Source: Nemania diffusa (Eukaryota; Ascomycota; Sordariomycetes; Xylariales; Xylariaceae). From it: a stretch of 64,000 bases of DNA. Within the stretch, counting starts at the first letter, position 1, and each line of letters starts with the position of its first letter. A program made the translations under genes and the position numbers. The notes beneath the pieces are model-generated. The model had not been told where the DNA came from and ran no database searches. It worked only from the letters and a program-made list of their open reading frames with translations. The stretch covers positions 6,044,501-6,108,500 of the forward strand of contig JBBPUQ010000003.1 in NCBI GenBank assembly GCA_038501195.1, read 5' to 3'. Positions 22,167 through 32,402 of this stretch are shown in pieces.

Positions 22167-23375
22167 CTAATACGTAGAGTCGGCCTTGAGTTGCTTGACT
22201 GCCGCGACAACTTGGTCTGTGTCCCATCCCTTCCGCAGGCCTTCCCACAAGATGTCAACTTCCGAAGGAGGTGCCATGCCGTTAGCGCCAGGTTGTTGGT
22301 TGTCTAAGTTGGACGGAAACGGGTATCCCTCTGCCAGCGCCTGAACGCACGACCTGACTTGCTCACTCTCACCCTCACTGGCTGCGAGAGTCTTCAGTGC
22401 TCCCCAGCACGTCTGGATCACCTTGAGGGTATTGACATGCTCCATCGGGCGTCCGAATGCACTGCTTATCTGCAATAGGTTCGCCATCCTATGCACGTCC
22501 GTTGTTGTGTTCTCTCCGGCGGCATGTAATAGCGCCGGATTGAAGAACACCGCGTCGCCCGCCTTCATTGGCGCACTAACCCAATTCTCGTTGAACAGTG
22601 CTCTGATTTCGGGCTCACGCCACGACATGTACCCTTCGGGTAGTAGTTGAGAGAAAGGCAGTACTCTCGTAGGACCGCTTGGTAGGGCCATGTCAGAATG
22701 TGCTACGCCGCCTTGGAGCGTTAGAAACTGGCTAGCGATGTGCATGCTGCGCGGGAACTGCGCACACGCCCCCCTTGTTTGTAATCCAAGATGGTAGTCT
22801 CGGTGAGCATCCTGAGGTTTTCCGCCGGGCCGCACGACATTGACTTGCGCCGTAATCTGGTATGCTGGTCCGAGCCAAGCCTCGCTAACCCTGGCAAGCC
22901 ATGGGTTTGCGTAGTACTGTACGAAACTCGCGGGGTCTTGCACAGCGTGCTTTTGGAACGAGTTCCAGATACGTGAATTCGCGCCCGAGGTGGCAAAGTG
23001 GTCGCCCTTTGCCGATGTGGCTTCCTTCTCGATGATAGCGTCGAAGACCTCCTTCGTCATCTTCAGAAGGGCATCGTCGGTGATGAAGTTCTGCAGTACG
23101 ATCACCCCGGGTCCTGTGCTCAAGACTTCGTACCATTCGTCTTGAAGCTGACTGGCTGTGTCTGTATCAGAAGACGAAAATTTGGAGAGGTCATAGTGTG
23201 GCACATTTGACTCGACGGAACTGGCAAGCTTGTAGTCGGATACCGTTATCCTCTGTTGACAAAGTCGTTTCAGCTCGTCGAGGGTCTCTGGCATTTGAAC
23301 CGATACCCGCCGCGCAGCTTGTCCCAAGGCTGCGAGCCCGCCCCCTAGTCCTTGCTGACTGCTTGAACGCAGCAT
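22167..23375 (-). CDS. Phytanoyl-CoA dioxygenase (PhyH)-like oxygenase
   Basis: A 402-codon uninterrupted frame. The PhyH-type non-haem iron signature is present: HRDYHLG supplies the HxD pair (about residues 198-200), and a distal His lies in ALLHAAGE (~268) or the following DVHRMANLL segment. An Arg in the HRMAN stretch is suited to binding 2-oxoglutarate. The family hydroxylates small molecules using O2 and 2-oxoglutarate, and fungal members often serve secondary-metabolite clusters. The N-terminal ~25 residues are low in order, so the true start might be the later ATG of MPETLDEL (residue 28). No intron is needed. A tandem CGG-N10-CCG motif lies ~130-165 bp upstream, suggesting control by a Zn2Cys6 regulator. 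Substrate unknown. Confidence 0.82.
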   Translation of the reverse strand: MLRSSSQQGLGGGLAALGQAARRVSVQMPETLDELKRLCQQRITVSDYKLASSVESNVPHYDLSKFSSSDTDTASQLQDEWYEVLSTGPGVIVLQNFITDDALLKMTKEVFDAIIEKEATSAKGDHFATSGANSRIWNSFQKHAVQDPASFVQYYANPWLARVSEAWLGPAYQITAQVNVVRPGGKPQDAHRDYHLGLQTRGACAQFPRSMHIASQFLTLQGGVAHSDMALPSGPTRVLPFSQLLPEGYMSWREPEIRALFNENWVSAPMKAGDAVFFNPALLHAAGENTTTDVHRMANLLQISSAFGRPMEHVNTLKVIQTCWGALKTLAASEGESEQVRSCVQALAEGYPFPSNLDNQQPGANGMAPPSEVDILWEGLRKGWDTDQVVAAVKQLKADSTY

Positions 23376-23507
23376 CTTGTCGCGCAGTGATCGCAGCTTT
23401 TAGGAACTGTGTCAAAGGGATAGAAAACTGTTGCCGGGAAAAATGTGAATCAGAATATCTTACAGTTCATGCCCGAAGAGTTTCGGCCTGCCAGGAGCTT
23501 TATGTCA

Positions 23508-23543
23508 CGGAAAACAGACGCCGTTCGGAAAACAGACGCCGTT
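23508..23543 (-). promoter_or_regulatory. Tandem CGG-N10-CCG site upstream of the PhyH-like gene
   Basis: A perfect 18-bp unit, CGGAAAACAGACGCCGTT, occurs twice head to tail (23,508-23,525 and 23,526-23,543). Each copy contains the palindromic half-sites CGG and CCG spaced by 10 bases, the spacing known for Put3-type Zn2Cys6 activators. It lies 133-168 bp upstream of the PhyH-like ATG. Regulator identity is unknown and binding is inferred. Confidence 0.6.
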
Positions 23544-24107
23544 ATAATCGGATTTCCGCCACACTACTTATATCAACTCAGTGAACTTGAACTGAGTGTG
23601 GGGGTTTCTGTAGATTAACTGACCCCAATGCTACACACAGCTTGGACGAAACGGGGTAAAGGCGCCGATTTATGTCTAGACCAACTTGTCCCGCACCCTG
23701 CCTCAAGTCCGCCTCGGCGAAAGCACCCTTCACGTCGTATATAATGCTGCTCCGCGGGTAAACATATCCAAGGGAGATCAGTGATTCGGATAACGATTTA
23801 GGTTGATGTGGATGCAATTCCGATGCACCCCAGAAATTAGTGCGGCCCCAAGGGCGATTTTGTTGGTCGCGTCGTAACAAATTACTTAAAACAACGGGTT
23901 ACCTACATTCTGCAGCGGGAATTTTATACAATCTACTTTACACTATTACGAGAATTATAGTGGACTCACTAATACCGGAGCTAATAGTGGGTTGGCTTCC
24001 ATAAAACATTAGCGATGGCAATTTCGGAACCCTATCATAGCGGACGAAGGGGATTATTGTATGGAAACGACTAATTTCGTACTGGTAGTATAATGACAGC
24101 AATGATC
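23544..24107. other. Intergenic region between PhyH-like gene and amidase
   Basis: A 100-codon open frame on the minus strand (23,880-23,578) matches nothing I recognise and is probably chance. The right part (23,880-24,107) lies downstream of the amidase stop. No mobile element or RNA gene seen. Confidence 0.4.
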
Positions 24108-26246
24108 TTAGGCCTCAGGCTTCTCTATTTTCGCAGCGTCCAACGCGGCGACCACAGATTTCGCAATAGCGAGGATTTTTTCCTCCTCAAACTTCCGCGC
24201 CACAAGCTGCAGACCGACAGGTCCGCCGTGGTAAATATCAGGATCATCTAGTCACTTAGTCTATGTCGGAAAGTTGAGAAGTCCAGTGGGCTTACAGGCC
24301 ATCCAGTTCTCTCGGTCAAGTTCATTTGAAGGCTGATACGCATCATCAATAACATCGACTTCTTTATCCGCCTTGGTTACGGGAATAACCACAACGCTAT
24401 AGTTCATCAGGTTAAGAACCTCGGTGTACGCTACCAATAGTAATCAGCAAAGGGTGACAACGTAAAGACAAGCCGTATATTATGCTCTTACCAGTGTGGT
24501 AAAACTTCCCAGGAATGACAGCAGCATGCGGCGCCACAGGCATGATTACAGCGTCAACAACTTGACCTTCAATACGAGTTATCAATAATTGTTATTTTGG
24601 GGATTTGCATACGGGAGCGGACTTGCCGTCTTCTTCCGCTGTGGCATTCCAATAATCAGTATCCTCAGACTCATAATCAAGTCCTTGCAAGGTTAGATCT
24701 TGGTATTCCAGTAAGCTTATTGGATCCTTGAGTTGAAATGTCTTTTCTAGGTCTGGAATAAGTGGCTCGCCCGAGAGGTCAAGCTGGGTATGAATATCGT
24801 GTGCGCCATCAGCCTTCAAAAAAGCAAGCTGCGGTGAATAAGTTAGCATACACAGATATTCTGCCCCGGAGCTCTATTGTACTATAGATAGAATATTAAA
24901 AGACGCTTACATGGATTCTCTTTGCAGTAGCTTGAGCTGGCGGATTCCAGTCGACGATCTGTTAACTAGTTCAGGGTCATCTTTCAAAACACACGTGGAT
25001 TCGAAAGATTCGAAATGTGAAATAGCACACCTTATGCCCAGCATTTTCCATCGCTTCGACAACCATACGGAGACCCCGAGTAATGGGTGGGTGTGGCTGC
25101 ACGACACCGTCTGTCCACAGGACTCCAAGCTTCAATGGCTTCGCAGAAGTTGTCCCGCTCTCATTAGACATAACTCGCAAGCTGTACTCGTCCATAATTG
25201 CTTGTCGGAAAGGCAGCGGAACTACTGCTGGGTCCCTAAGCCACGGCTGAGTAGAAAGGTCAGATCGGAACAGCAACTCTAATCCACCTAGCGAAGTACT
25301 CAAGAGACCAACGGTCGAGCGATACGTGTTTTGACCAGGGTTGGTGTTTGCGACGCAGCGATATGACAATCGTTCTGGTGTTGGCTTCAGGGAAAATATG
25401 CCGTTAAAAGCTGCGGGAATTCGCACAGAGCCTCCAATATCCGTACCAACACCCAGGCTACTGCCTCGAAGCGCTTGCAAGGCGCCTTCGCCGCCAGACG
25501 AGCCACCACAGGACAGGTTTTGGTTGTGAGGGTTCAGTGTCTGACCAATCATGTTGTTCTTGGTCTCACCAAATAAGAGAGTCTGGGGCAAGCTTGTTTT
25601 ACAATATAACACAGCTCCGAGCGACAAAAGTTCAGTCGTCAACTGGCTCTCGACCTGGTGAGCTTGCTTTGGGTCCCCGATGCCAAGGTTGCCACCAATC
25701 CATCCAACATAGCCCATCGTCGTATCAACCCCCTTAACGTGGAATTGGTCCTTCAAGCTGATAGGGAGGCCATGGAGCGGGCCAATAGTTACCCCCTGGC
25801 TAGAGAATTGAGCATCAAGCCAGGCGGCGCGCTCGAGAGCTTGTTGAAAAAATATTTCATGGAGGCAGTTGTTCTATATGTGTGATGTTTCATTTGTCAG
25901 TACACCGGTTGAGCCAGTTCAGAGGGATGTATCAAGACAAACCAAAGCCCGGGTAACTCACGATCTGGTGGGCAATGGCAGCAGTTTTGCAGAATGCGGT
26001 AGTCACTTGAACTGCAGTCAAATGACCTTTCTTAATGTCTTCAACAATTGCAACGCTATCTCTTGAGATGATAGATACCTCATCTGCGTTGAGGAATTGC
26101 TGAATGAACGGCCCCGTAAGGTCTCTCTGCTTTTGGGCCGCGGCCAGATCTGCGGGGCCGAGTCGCCACTGCGGGGGGATCTTATTCAGAGTATCTGCTC
26201 TTTTCGTGGCCGCGCTAACTTTCCACGACGATGGATGCAGCCTCAT
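24108..26246 (-). CDS. Amidase (amidase-signature family, acetamidase-like)
   Basis: Seven exons on the minus strand: 26246-25962, 25873-25031, 24958-24911, 24828-24627, 24566-24492, 24430-24296 and 24247-24108. They join in phase to 575 residues. The amidase-signature catalytic triad is visible: Lys in PISLKD, the cis-Ser in GGSSGGEGAL and the nucleophile Ser in GTDIGGSVRIP. The C-terminal core shows DAVIMPVAP and IYHGGPVGLQLV, as in fungal acetamidases. Such enzymes hydrolyse carboxamides to acid and ammonia in the cytosol. Introns are 48-88 bp; the fourth (24,626-24,567) has a GC donor (GCAAGT) and an AG acceptor, and without it the frame stops. No stop or frameshift is seen, so the gene appears intact. 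Its link to the PKS remnants is only positional. Confidence 0.92.
24567..24626 (-). other. GC-AG intron of the amidase gene
   Basis: A 60-bp intron with donor GCAAGT and acceptor TTGAAG. Removing it joins TAEEDG to QVVDAV, the sequence expected in the family. Reading through gives a stop after 'SAPVCKSPK'. GC-AG is the commonest non-canonical splice class and usually shows this GCAAGT donor. Confidence 0.8.
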
Positions 26247-26390
26247 GGTGTTGCAGTGTACACTCCACTAAACAGAGCACTAATGATGGCGCGCTACCTA
26301 ATCAGAGTCTAGTGCCTCGACTAGATTCAGGACCTGGAATAGGGGACTTCTAGGTAGGAGAATGGGTAAAGTGGGTGGTGTAATCGGTGA

Positions 26391-26399
26391 ATTTATATA
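26391..26399 (-). promoter_or_regulatory. Candidate TATA box of the amidase gene
   Basis: On the minus strand the sequence reads CTATATAAAT, ~145 bp upstream of the amidase ATG at 26,246. Position and sequence suit a fungal core promoter. Confidence 0.4.
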
Positions 26400-26497
26400 G
26401 CTAACCTAAATGTGGGGGGATATTCAAAGAGTGAAGAAGAGAAAATATCAAGCTGATAAACACTGCGATAAATTTAGAAATGAGCACACACCCAGAA

Positions 26498-26650
26498 CAG
26501 CGCTCCACACAGGTAAAACAAGTCAAATAAACAGCTTTTGATATGATTTGCCTTGATTGATCGCAAAAAGCACTTATTTGACTTGTTTAGTCGAATCTGT
26601 TGTTTGATTTGAACAAGTATTTGATTAAACAAACTAAATAAACCTACTAG
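26498..26650. mobile_element. Solo end of a hAT-type element
   Basis: It begins CAGCGCTCCACACAGG and continues with AAAACAAGTCAAATAA. Over ~150 bp it is the reverse complement of the right end of the complete element at 31,709-32,357, with scattered differences. No opposite terminal repeat is found before the AT-rich patch at 26,780, so the copy is truncated or its other half is degraded. Confidence 0.75.
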
Positions 26651-26654
26651 GTGC

Positions 26655-26790
26655 ATCAGTTAAGTAAAATAGTAGGTAGAGTGGTAGGTAAAGTGGTAAG
26701 TAAAGTGGTAGGTAAGGTGGTAGGTAAGGTGGTAAGTAAAGTGGTAAATAAAGTGGTATAAATAAGTTAGTAAATAAAGTGGTAAAAAAT
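26655..26790. repeat. Tandem GTAGGTAAAGTG-type repeat
   Basis: About ten imperfect copies of a ~12-bp unit of the type GTAAGTAAAGTG or GTAGGTAAGGTG, which degrade rightwards into AT-only sequence. The C-to-T/G-to-A gradient suggests the same mutational process as in the desert. Confidence 0.75.
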
Positions 26791-27723
26791 AAAATAGTAA
26801 ATAATGGCTAAACAAGTGGCTAAATAAATAAATAGCTAAGTAAATAAAAAACTAAATAAATAAATAAATAAATAACTAAGTAAATAAATAGTTAAATAAT
26901 TAAATAAACTTTTTAAATAAAAAAAAGTTTTTATTAATAAATTAATGTAAATTTTAAAATAAACTGCTATTTTACTTATATAAATAAAAAATATTACATT
27001 TTTTAAATAGTTTTTTTTATTAAAAAAATAATAAAAAAAAATCAAAAAATTAAAAAATTATTTATAAATAATTAATAAATATAAATAAAATAAAAAATCT
27101 TTAATTTATTTATAAATAAATTAAAACTTTTTATTTATGTTTTAATTAGTTAAGTTATTTATTAAGTAGTTAAAGTATTGTTTTATTTATAAAAAATGTT
27201 AATTTAAAAATAAAGTGGTTTATAGCGGTTACTAAGTCAAAACTATACCTTTTTCACTTAAACATATACACACACACTATATATACATTAAAAAGCTTAC
27301 ATTATAATTTTGTTTTAAAAAATTTTGTTTTATATTATTATTATAGTTAATTTTTATTAAATAACTTTTTATGAAATTGAAATAATATTATTTATAATTA
27401 TATTTATATTTAAATTGTGACGTTATTACAACAAAACCACTAACGACTTATTAATGCAAGCCTGCCGAGTACCAAGATACGACATCTTGGTATTTTATAC
27501 CCTTTTGGCAAAAAACATGTCTTAGTGGTTTGGCGGCTTAAACCCTTAATGTGACATATTACCTGTTATAATTTTTTAAATACTTTTCTAATTTTTTTTT
27601 GTTATTTATAATTATTCGGCCTGAGCTCAATCAATTAACTGCCTGTAACGGCCCCCTCACTTGTTGTTTGAAACCACTGCCATAATCCCTCCCACTGACC
27701 TTGCGGTGACCGTCCGGCTGACA
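26791..27723. other. AT-only patch and upstream region of the beta-lactamase-like gene
   Basis: 26,791-27,420 is almost pure A/T with short runs such as AAATAAATAA and no coding potential. 27,420-27,540 returns to normal composition and contains an imperfect inverted repeat (TACCAAGATAC... / ...ATCTTGGTA near 27,470-27,495). The last ~100 bp precede the ATG at 27,724. Confidence 0.5.
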
Positions 27724-29472
27724 ATGCTGCCATTCTTCTCCCTGCAGTGGAGAAAATGGCCATGGCCCTGGCCGTGGCAGCGAAGCGACACTGTCGTTGA
27801 GCGACTGCACCAGACTTCGATCCGTTCCGCTCGTCCTATTTGCGATATATCCGGTGTCGCTGGAATGTCGGTCGGAATCCTTCATCATGGAGAAGTAATC
27901 TTCCTGGACAATTTCGGGCGCCGCGACGTGGGCGGAAATTTGACTCCGGACTCGACAACTATGTATGGCATCGGATCGCTGACCAAGGCATTCACGGCAG
28001 TCGCCATCACCAACCTTCTCGACCATCATCCCAACATCACCCTCGATACACCTGTCGATCAAATCTTGCCAGACTTCACACCCCTGGATGAACGCTTGCA
28101 GGGCCAGGTTTCCCTCGGCGACTTTTTATCCCATCGCTCCGGGCTACTCGGCGACCTGTCCTTTGCCCTGCAGGGTCAATTCGAGTGCCTCCTTGCCAAG
28201 GCGCAGCTTCTGCCAACCGCCTCCCGTTTGAAAACCATAGCTCCAAATCGCCTGCAGTGGTCATACAATAACTGGGGCTACGGAATTGTCGGCGCTGTGA
28301 TCGAGATATGGTCGGGGAAAAGCTTCGATAGGTACATCAAGGAATCAATTTTGGACCCGCTTGGTCTCCAACACACCACCAGTCAGCCCGATTTCCAATC
28401 ACGAGACAACTTTGCCAATACTCATATTGCCCTTTGCGATGCCACGCCACTCCCGGTCAACGGAATTTACTTTTTCAAAGACACATTCTTTGAGCCGGCC
28501 GGTGGTCTGTACTCCAACGTTGACGACATGTTGAAATGGGCTAAGGCTGTCTTACTTGCCGAGACCAGCCCATCAGATGGTCCGCTTCGGAATATCCCGG
28601 CCATTATCAGTAACCAAGTACCGCTTCACCGACCGTCTCACGACTTCCATTTCTACGGCTTGGGCTGGATCCGGACTCAGCTGCCTGGCGTTGTGGGACT
28701 TCAGGGCGACAACCCGGAGCTTCTCCCACTCAAGGACCTCCCAATACTCGGAGCCGGCGATTCTCCTATGATGATGTACTATCACCAAGGCTCGGCGATG
28801 GGATATTACTCTACCCTCTTCTTGTTTCCAGAAACCGAATCAGCCATTGTTGTCCTAACAAACAGCATTCCCTTGAACGATGCAGCAGACTGGATCGCTC
28901 AGGCATATGCCTCCGCCCTGTTCAATTTCCCAAAACCTGCCAACTATGTTGCCTTAGCAAAGGAGAGCCGCAGAATCAAGGTCGCAGCAGTGAACAGCAT
29001 CAAGTCCAAATTCAACGGGATGCGACGGAACTATCCGGGAAATAGGCCCCGGCTTCCACTACAATCCTATTGGGGAATTTACGACAACGACGCCGGCAAC
29101 TTCTTCATCGACATTAGCCAGCACCAAGCAAATAAGGCCTCTCTGCTGCTCAAGTTTCAGGGAAAGGAATCTCAAGCCTACGAGCTCCGTCACCTTTTTG
29201 ACGACACATTTGAGTGGGCCCTTACCTATGATGAATCGGCCCAAAAAGAGAGAAGTCCCATTTTGGATCCCATGTACTTCAAGGTACACTTTCATGTTGA
29301 ATCTGATATCGAAAACGCAGCAAAACACGTCACATCATTTCAGTGGGCAGGAATCACCGATGTGGCACCTGATGGAATTCAGATGCATCGCCGTAGCGAA
29401 CCTAGCGCGCATGCATCCTCGGGGAGCGGTGGTAATGATCATGACCACGGGACATTTGTCGGTAGCCAGTGA
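27724..29472 (+). CDS. Serine beta-lactamase/transpeptidase-like protein
   Basis: An intronless frame of 582 codons from ATG 27,724; the frame is open a little further upstream but has no ATG. Class C beta-lactamase/penicillin-binding fold motifs are in order: SxxK in GSLTKA (residues ~88-91, Ser nucleophile and Lys base), YxN in SYNNWGYG (~181), and an HQG triad in YHQGSAMGYYS (~359), the counterpart of KTG/HTG. A ~190-residue C-terminal extension follows, as in large fungal members. Relatives act as esterases, peptidases or acyl-transesterases (lovastatin LovD belongs to this fold). No signal peptide is apparent. The N-terminus has an unusual WPWPWPW run. The function here is open, and an acyl-transfer role with the former PKS locus is only speculation. 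Confidence 0.85.
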   Translation: MLPFFSLQWRKWPWPWPWQRSDTVVERLHQTSIRSARPICDISGVAGMSVGILHHGEVIFLDNFGRRDVGGNLTPDSTTMYGIGSLTKAFTAVAITNLLDHHPNITLDTPVDQILPDFTPLDERLQGQVSLGDFLSHRSGLLGDLSFALQGQFECLLAKAQLLPTASRLKTIAPNRLQWSYNNWGYGIVGAVIEIWSGKSFDRYIKESILDPLGLQHTTSQPDFQSRDNFANTHIALCDATPLPVNGIYFFKDTFFEPAGGLYSNVDDMLKWAKAVLLAETSPSDGPLRNIPAIISNQVPLHRPSHDFHFYGLGWIRTQLPGVVGLQGDNPELLPLKDLPILGAGDSPMMMYYHQGSAMGYYSTLFLFPETESAIVVLTNSIPLNDAADWIAQAYASALFNFPKPANYVALAKESRRIKVAAVNSIKSKFNGMRRNYPGNRPRLPLQSYWGIYDNDAGNFFIDISQHQANKASLLLKFQGKESQAYELRHLFDDTFEWALTYDESAQKERSPILDPMYFKVHFHVESDIENAAKHVTSFQWAGITDVAPDGIQMHRRSEPSAHASSGSGGNDHDHGTFVGSQ

Positions 29473-31490
29473 ATGAGACAAGTCCTATGAGACTTGGAAT
29501 CCTGTAGGTTAGCACCGAAGTGCTATCTATAGCGTTGTCGATATGGCTTCGGCTCGATTGGATAATTGGCATTCCTGCGTTGGTGCCTTACGCACCAGTG
29601 TAGAACATGTTTATGACGTTCTTTTCGCACCAACTTTCTCGAAGTACAAGATTCTGGCAATTATTTTGGTGGGATATTAATCGGTGCCTCTGGACGCAAA
29701 ATCTCCATTTGGTGCCTTACATTGAGTCATGACAGAACTAGCCTAGTGGGACTAGATGTTGAATTCCATCCGCAAGTCGCGATCATAGCCAGATCGGAAT
29801 TGCTACGAAGTAGCATTCACCATGCGGTTTTGGACGAGCAGAATCGACAATTTCAAAGTTAATGAAATTGGCACATAATTTTGGGAATCTCAAGCCCAGC
29901 TTCCACATCGTGACGCTTTTGACGGGTAGTTTTTCTTTAGGTAACAGGATTTCAGAAAGCCATGTCAAGTTAAATAAATCTAGTCCGGGGTTTATGTGTA
30001 TAGCTAAAAATAACAATTTCTCATTTTAGCGATATATAAAGTGGTAACGTAATGTGTTAAAAGCTATAAAAATACAATATAATATATTATTTTAATTTTA
30101 AAAATTTAATAAGATATTATTTAAAATTTAAAATTATTATATTATCATTTTAAAAAATATAAACATTAATTAATTAATTTTATTTATTAAAAAAAAAGTT
30201 AAATTATAAAAAATATATAAATATATAAACTTGTAAAAAAGTTATAAATAAAGTTATAAAATTAAATTAAAGTTTTAAAAGTTAATTATTTTATAAATAA
30301 TAAAGTTATATTATAAAAAAACATAAAAATAATAATTTATAATTAAAAAAGTAAATATATAAAATAAAAATTAATAAATTATAACAATATAACATTTTTA
30401 TATAAATTTAATAAACATTTTAATAAGTAAAAAATTATAAAATTAAAAACTATATATAAATAATAATATAATAATATAAAGAAATTTATATATAAAGCAT
30501 TTTTTTATTTATATTTAAAAAGTTGTAAAAATTATAATTAAGTTTTAATTAATAATAACAAAATAAAAAAGTTAAATTTAAAGTTAAATATTAATTATAA
30601 TAAATAACAATAAAAATTTTAATATAAATAATATATTTTTATAATTTAATGTTATTTATTAATATATATATTATATATAATAACATAATTTTAAAATTAT
30701 TTTAACATTTTTAATAATAAATTTTATATTATATATATATATATTATATATTTTAATAAATACCGTTAAATTATATAAAAATATTATTTATATTGAAGTT
30801 TTATTTATTTATTTATTATATTTAATATTTAACTTTAAAGTTAATGTTTTTAATGTAATTTTTTAATTATAATTATTAAGTTAGCTATAATTTTTATAGC
30901 TTTTTAAGCGTAAATAAAAAAAGTCTTTTATAAATGAGTATTTTAATAATATTTTAATTTTAAACTTTCTTTATATTAATTTACATTAATACTTTTATAA
31001 ATCTTTTAATTTATTATTATTCAACATTTTGATAACACTTTCAATCTTTCGCGTATTCGTTCCACGCACCAAAAGGCGTCTGCATGCAAATCTGAGTCAA
31101 TACCCAAAATTCGGTACCAGGTTTACCAATATCCTCCTAGCCGTTCCCCCAATTTTTGATTGCGTAACTAGCTAGGGGTGACTCTCGCGAAACTCATCGG
31201 TAGAAAAAGTGTCAGAACTAGGACTTTCTGTGGATTTATAAAGAATATACCGCATTAGTGTAATATGGATATATTCCTTGGTTCTTGGGAAACCAACGAG
31301 CTCGGGTACCGTGTTCTCTCAACTTCTCGGCCATTGAACTATGAATTAGCGTGACTATCTCAGATATATGATCAATCAACCCAACAAATGCCCCGAATAG
31401 ATAGGTGAGTTTAATATGAATCCGTCCTGGTTGGTCGTCTCGGAAACCTCCTTTTTGAGTAGCCTAGCGCATGTCTCAATTGTATGGATT
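29473..31490. other. Gene-free stretch with AT-only core
   Basis: 29,473-30,030 has ordinary composition with no recognisable gene; a small palindrome GGTGCCTTACGCACC occurs near 29,582. 30,045-31,020 is almost pure A/T, a second desert patch. 31,021-31,490 is ordinary again, with no supported gene. Confidence 0.5.
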
Positions 31491-31700
31491 TTATGGGAGC
31501 CTTGACGAACGCAACGTAGAAGAGAGCCTGGATAGCATAGCATGGAAGATCGTCCTCCTGGGACCAGGAAAGCTCCCCGATAGCAATTTCAATTGCTTAT
31601 ATATTCGTCCCGGAATATGGGTCACGACGTCCCCACGTTGTACCTTGGCTTGAATTAAATACTGCAAGACAGGATCCGTTTCTAGGCTCCATGCTTCCGT
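31491..31700 (-). pseudogene. Open-frame fragment cut off by the hAT element
   Basis: A minus-strand frame of ~70 codons runs from the hAT insertion site to a stop at 31,491. It is not recognised as a known domain. If the element at 31,709-32,357 and one target copy are removed, this frame continues without a stop into 32,366-32,402 and meets the TAG of the C2H2 gene in the same frame. It may therefore be the former C-terminus of that gene. Confidence 0.4.
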
Positions 31701-31708
31701 CGTGGGAT

Positions 31709-32357
31709 CAGCGCTCCCCACAGGTAAAACAATACTTTGACTGCTTGACAGATAACTTGACTAACCAAGGCACAAATAAAGGTTTTGAATTTAATTGCAA
31801 GCAAATCAAAGATTTCTTATTTTACTTGTGTTTGCCGGTTATTTCTAAATAATTTCTTTCTTTTTTTGTTGTTTTTTTTTTGGTAAAAAGAAGCTATTCA
31901 GAAAGTGTAATACTTCTTTACCTAGGTGGCAGTCTGTTTCAGGACCCACATTAACCAACCAATAGGAACTCTTTTCTACCTAATAGGCCCACTTACTTAC
32001 CTACCTACCTAGCTAGTGCTGACCTAATTACAGCTTTTTAAATTAACTCCTTTTTTGCTACACAATTTTTACAACCTTCAATATTTGATCATCTATAACC
32101 CCGTACACTTCGTATACAGCTTCAAAATACTGTCAGATTCGTATTCAGTGCGACTAAGGCTATCTAACGATACTATTTTCGTGATGGCGCTGCTTTTTTT
32201 CCTGGCACGTGATTTATTTGATTTATTTGATCAAATAACTGTTCAAATCAAACAACAGATTCAACCAAACAAGTCAAATAAGCGCTTTTTGCGATCAATC
32301 AAGGCAAATCACGTCAAAAGCCGTTTATTTGACTTGTTTTACCTGTGTGGAGCGCTG
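31709..32357. mobile_element. Complete non-autonomous hAT-type element
   Basis: It is bounded by a perfect 8-bp target duplication CGTGGGAT (31,701-31,708 and 32,358-32,365). Terminal inverted repeats begin CAGCGCTCC..ACAGGTAAAACAA at both ends. The 8-bp duplication and CAG-type ends are diagnostic of the hAT superfamily. At 649 bp with no transposase it is non-autonomous. Its right ~150 bp recur inverted at 26,498-26,650. Ends are well preserved, suggesting recent insertion. Confidence 0.9.
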
Positions 32358-32402
32358 CGTGGGATTCTGACATTCACACCAGTCGATATATTCAACTACA
32401 TG

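Noticed and set aside
22791..23210. Open frames on the plus strand opposite the PhyH-like gene
   Set aside because: They are shadows of a well-supported minus-strand gene with recognisable iron-binding motifs.
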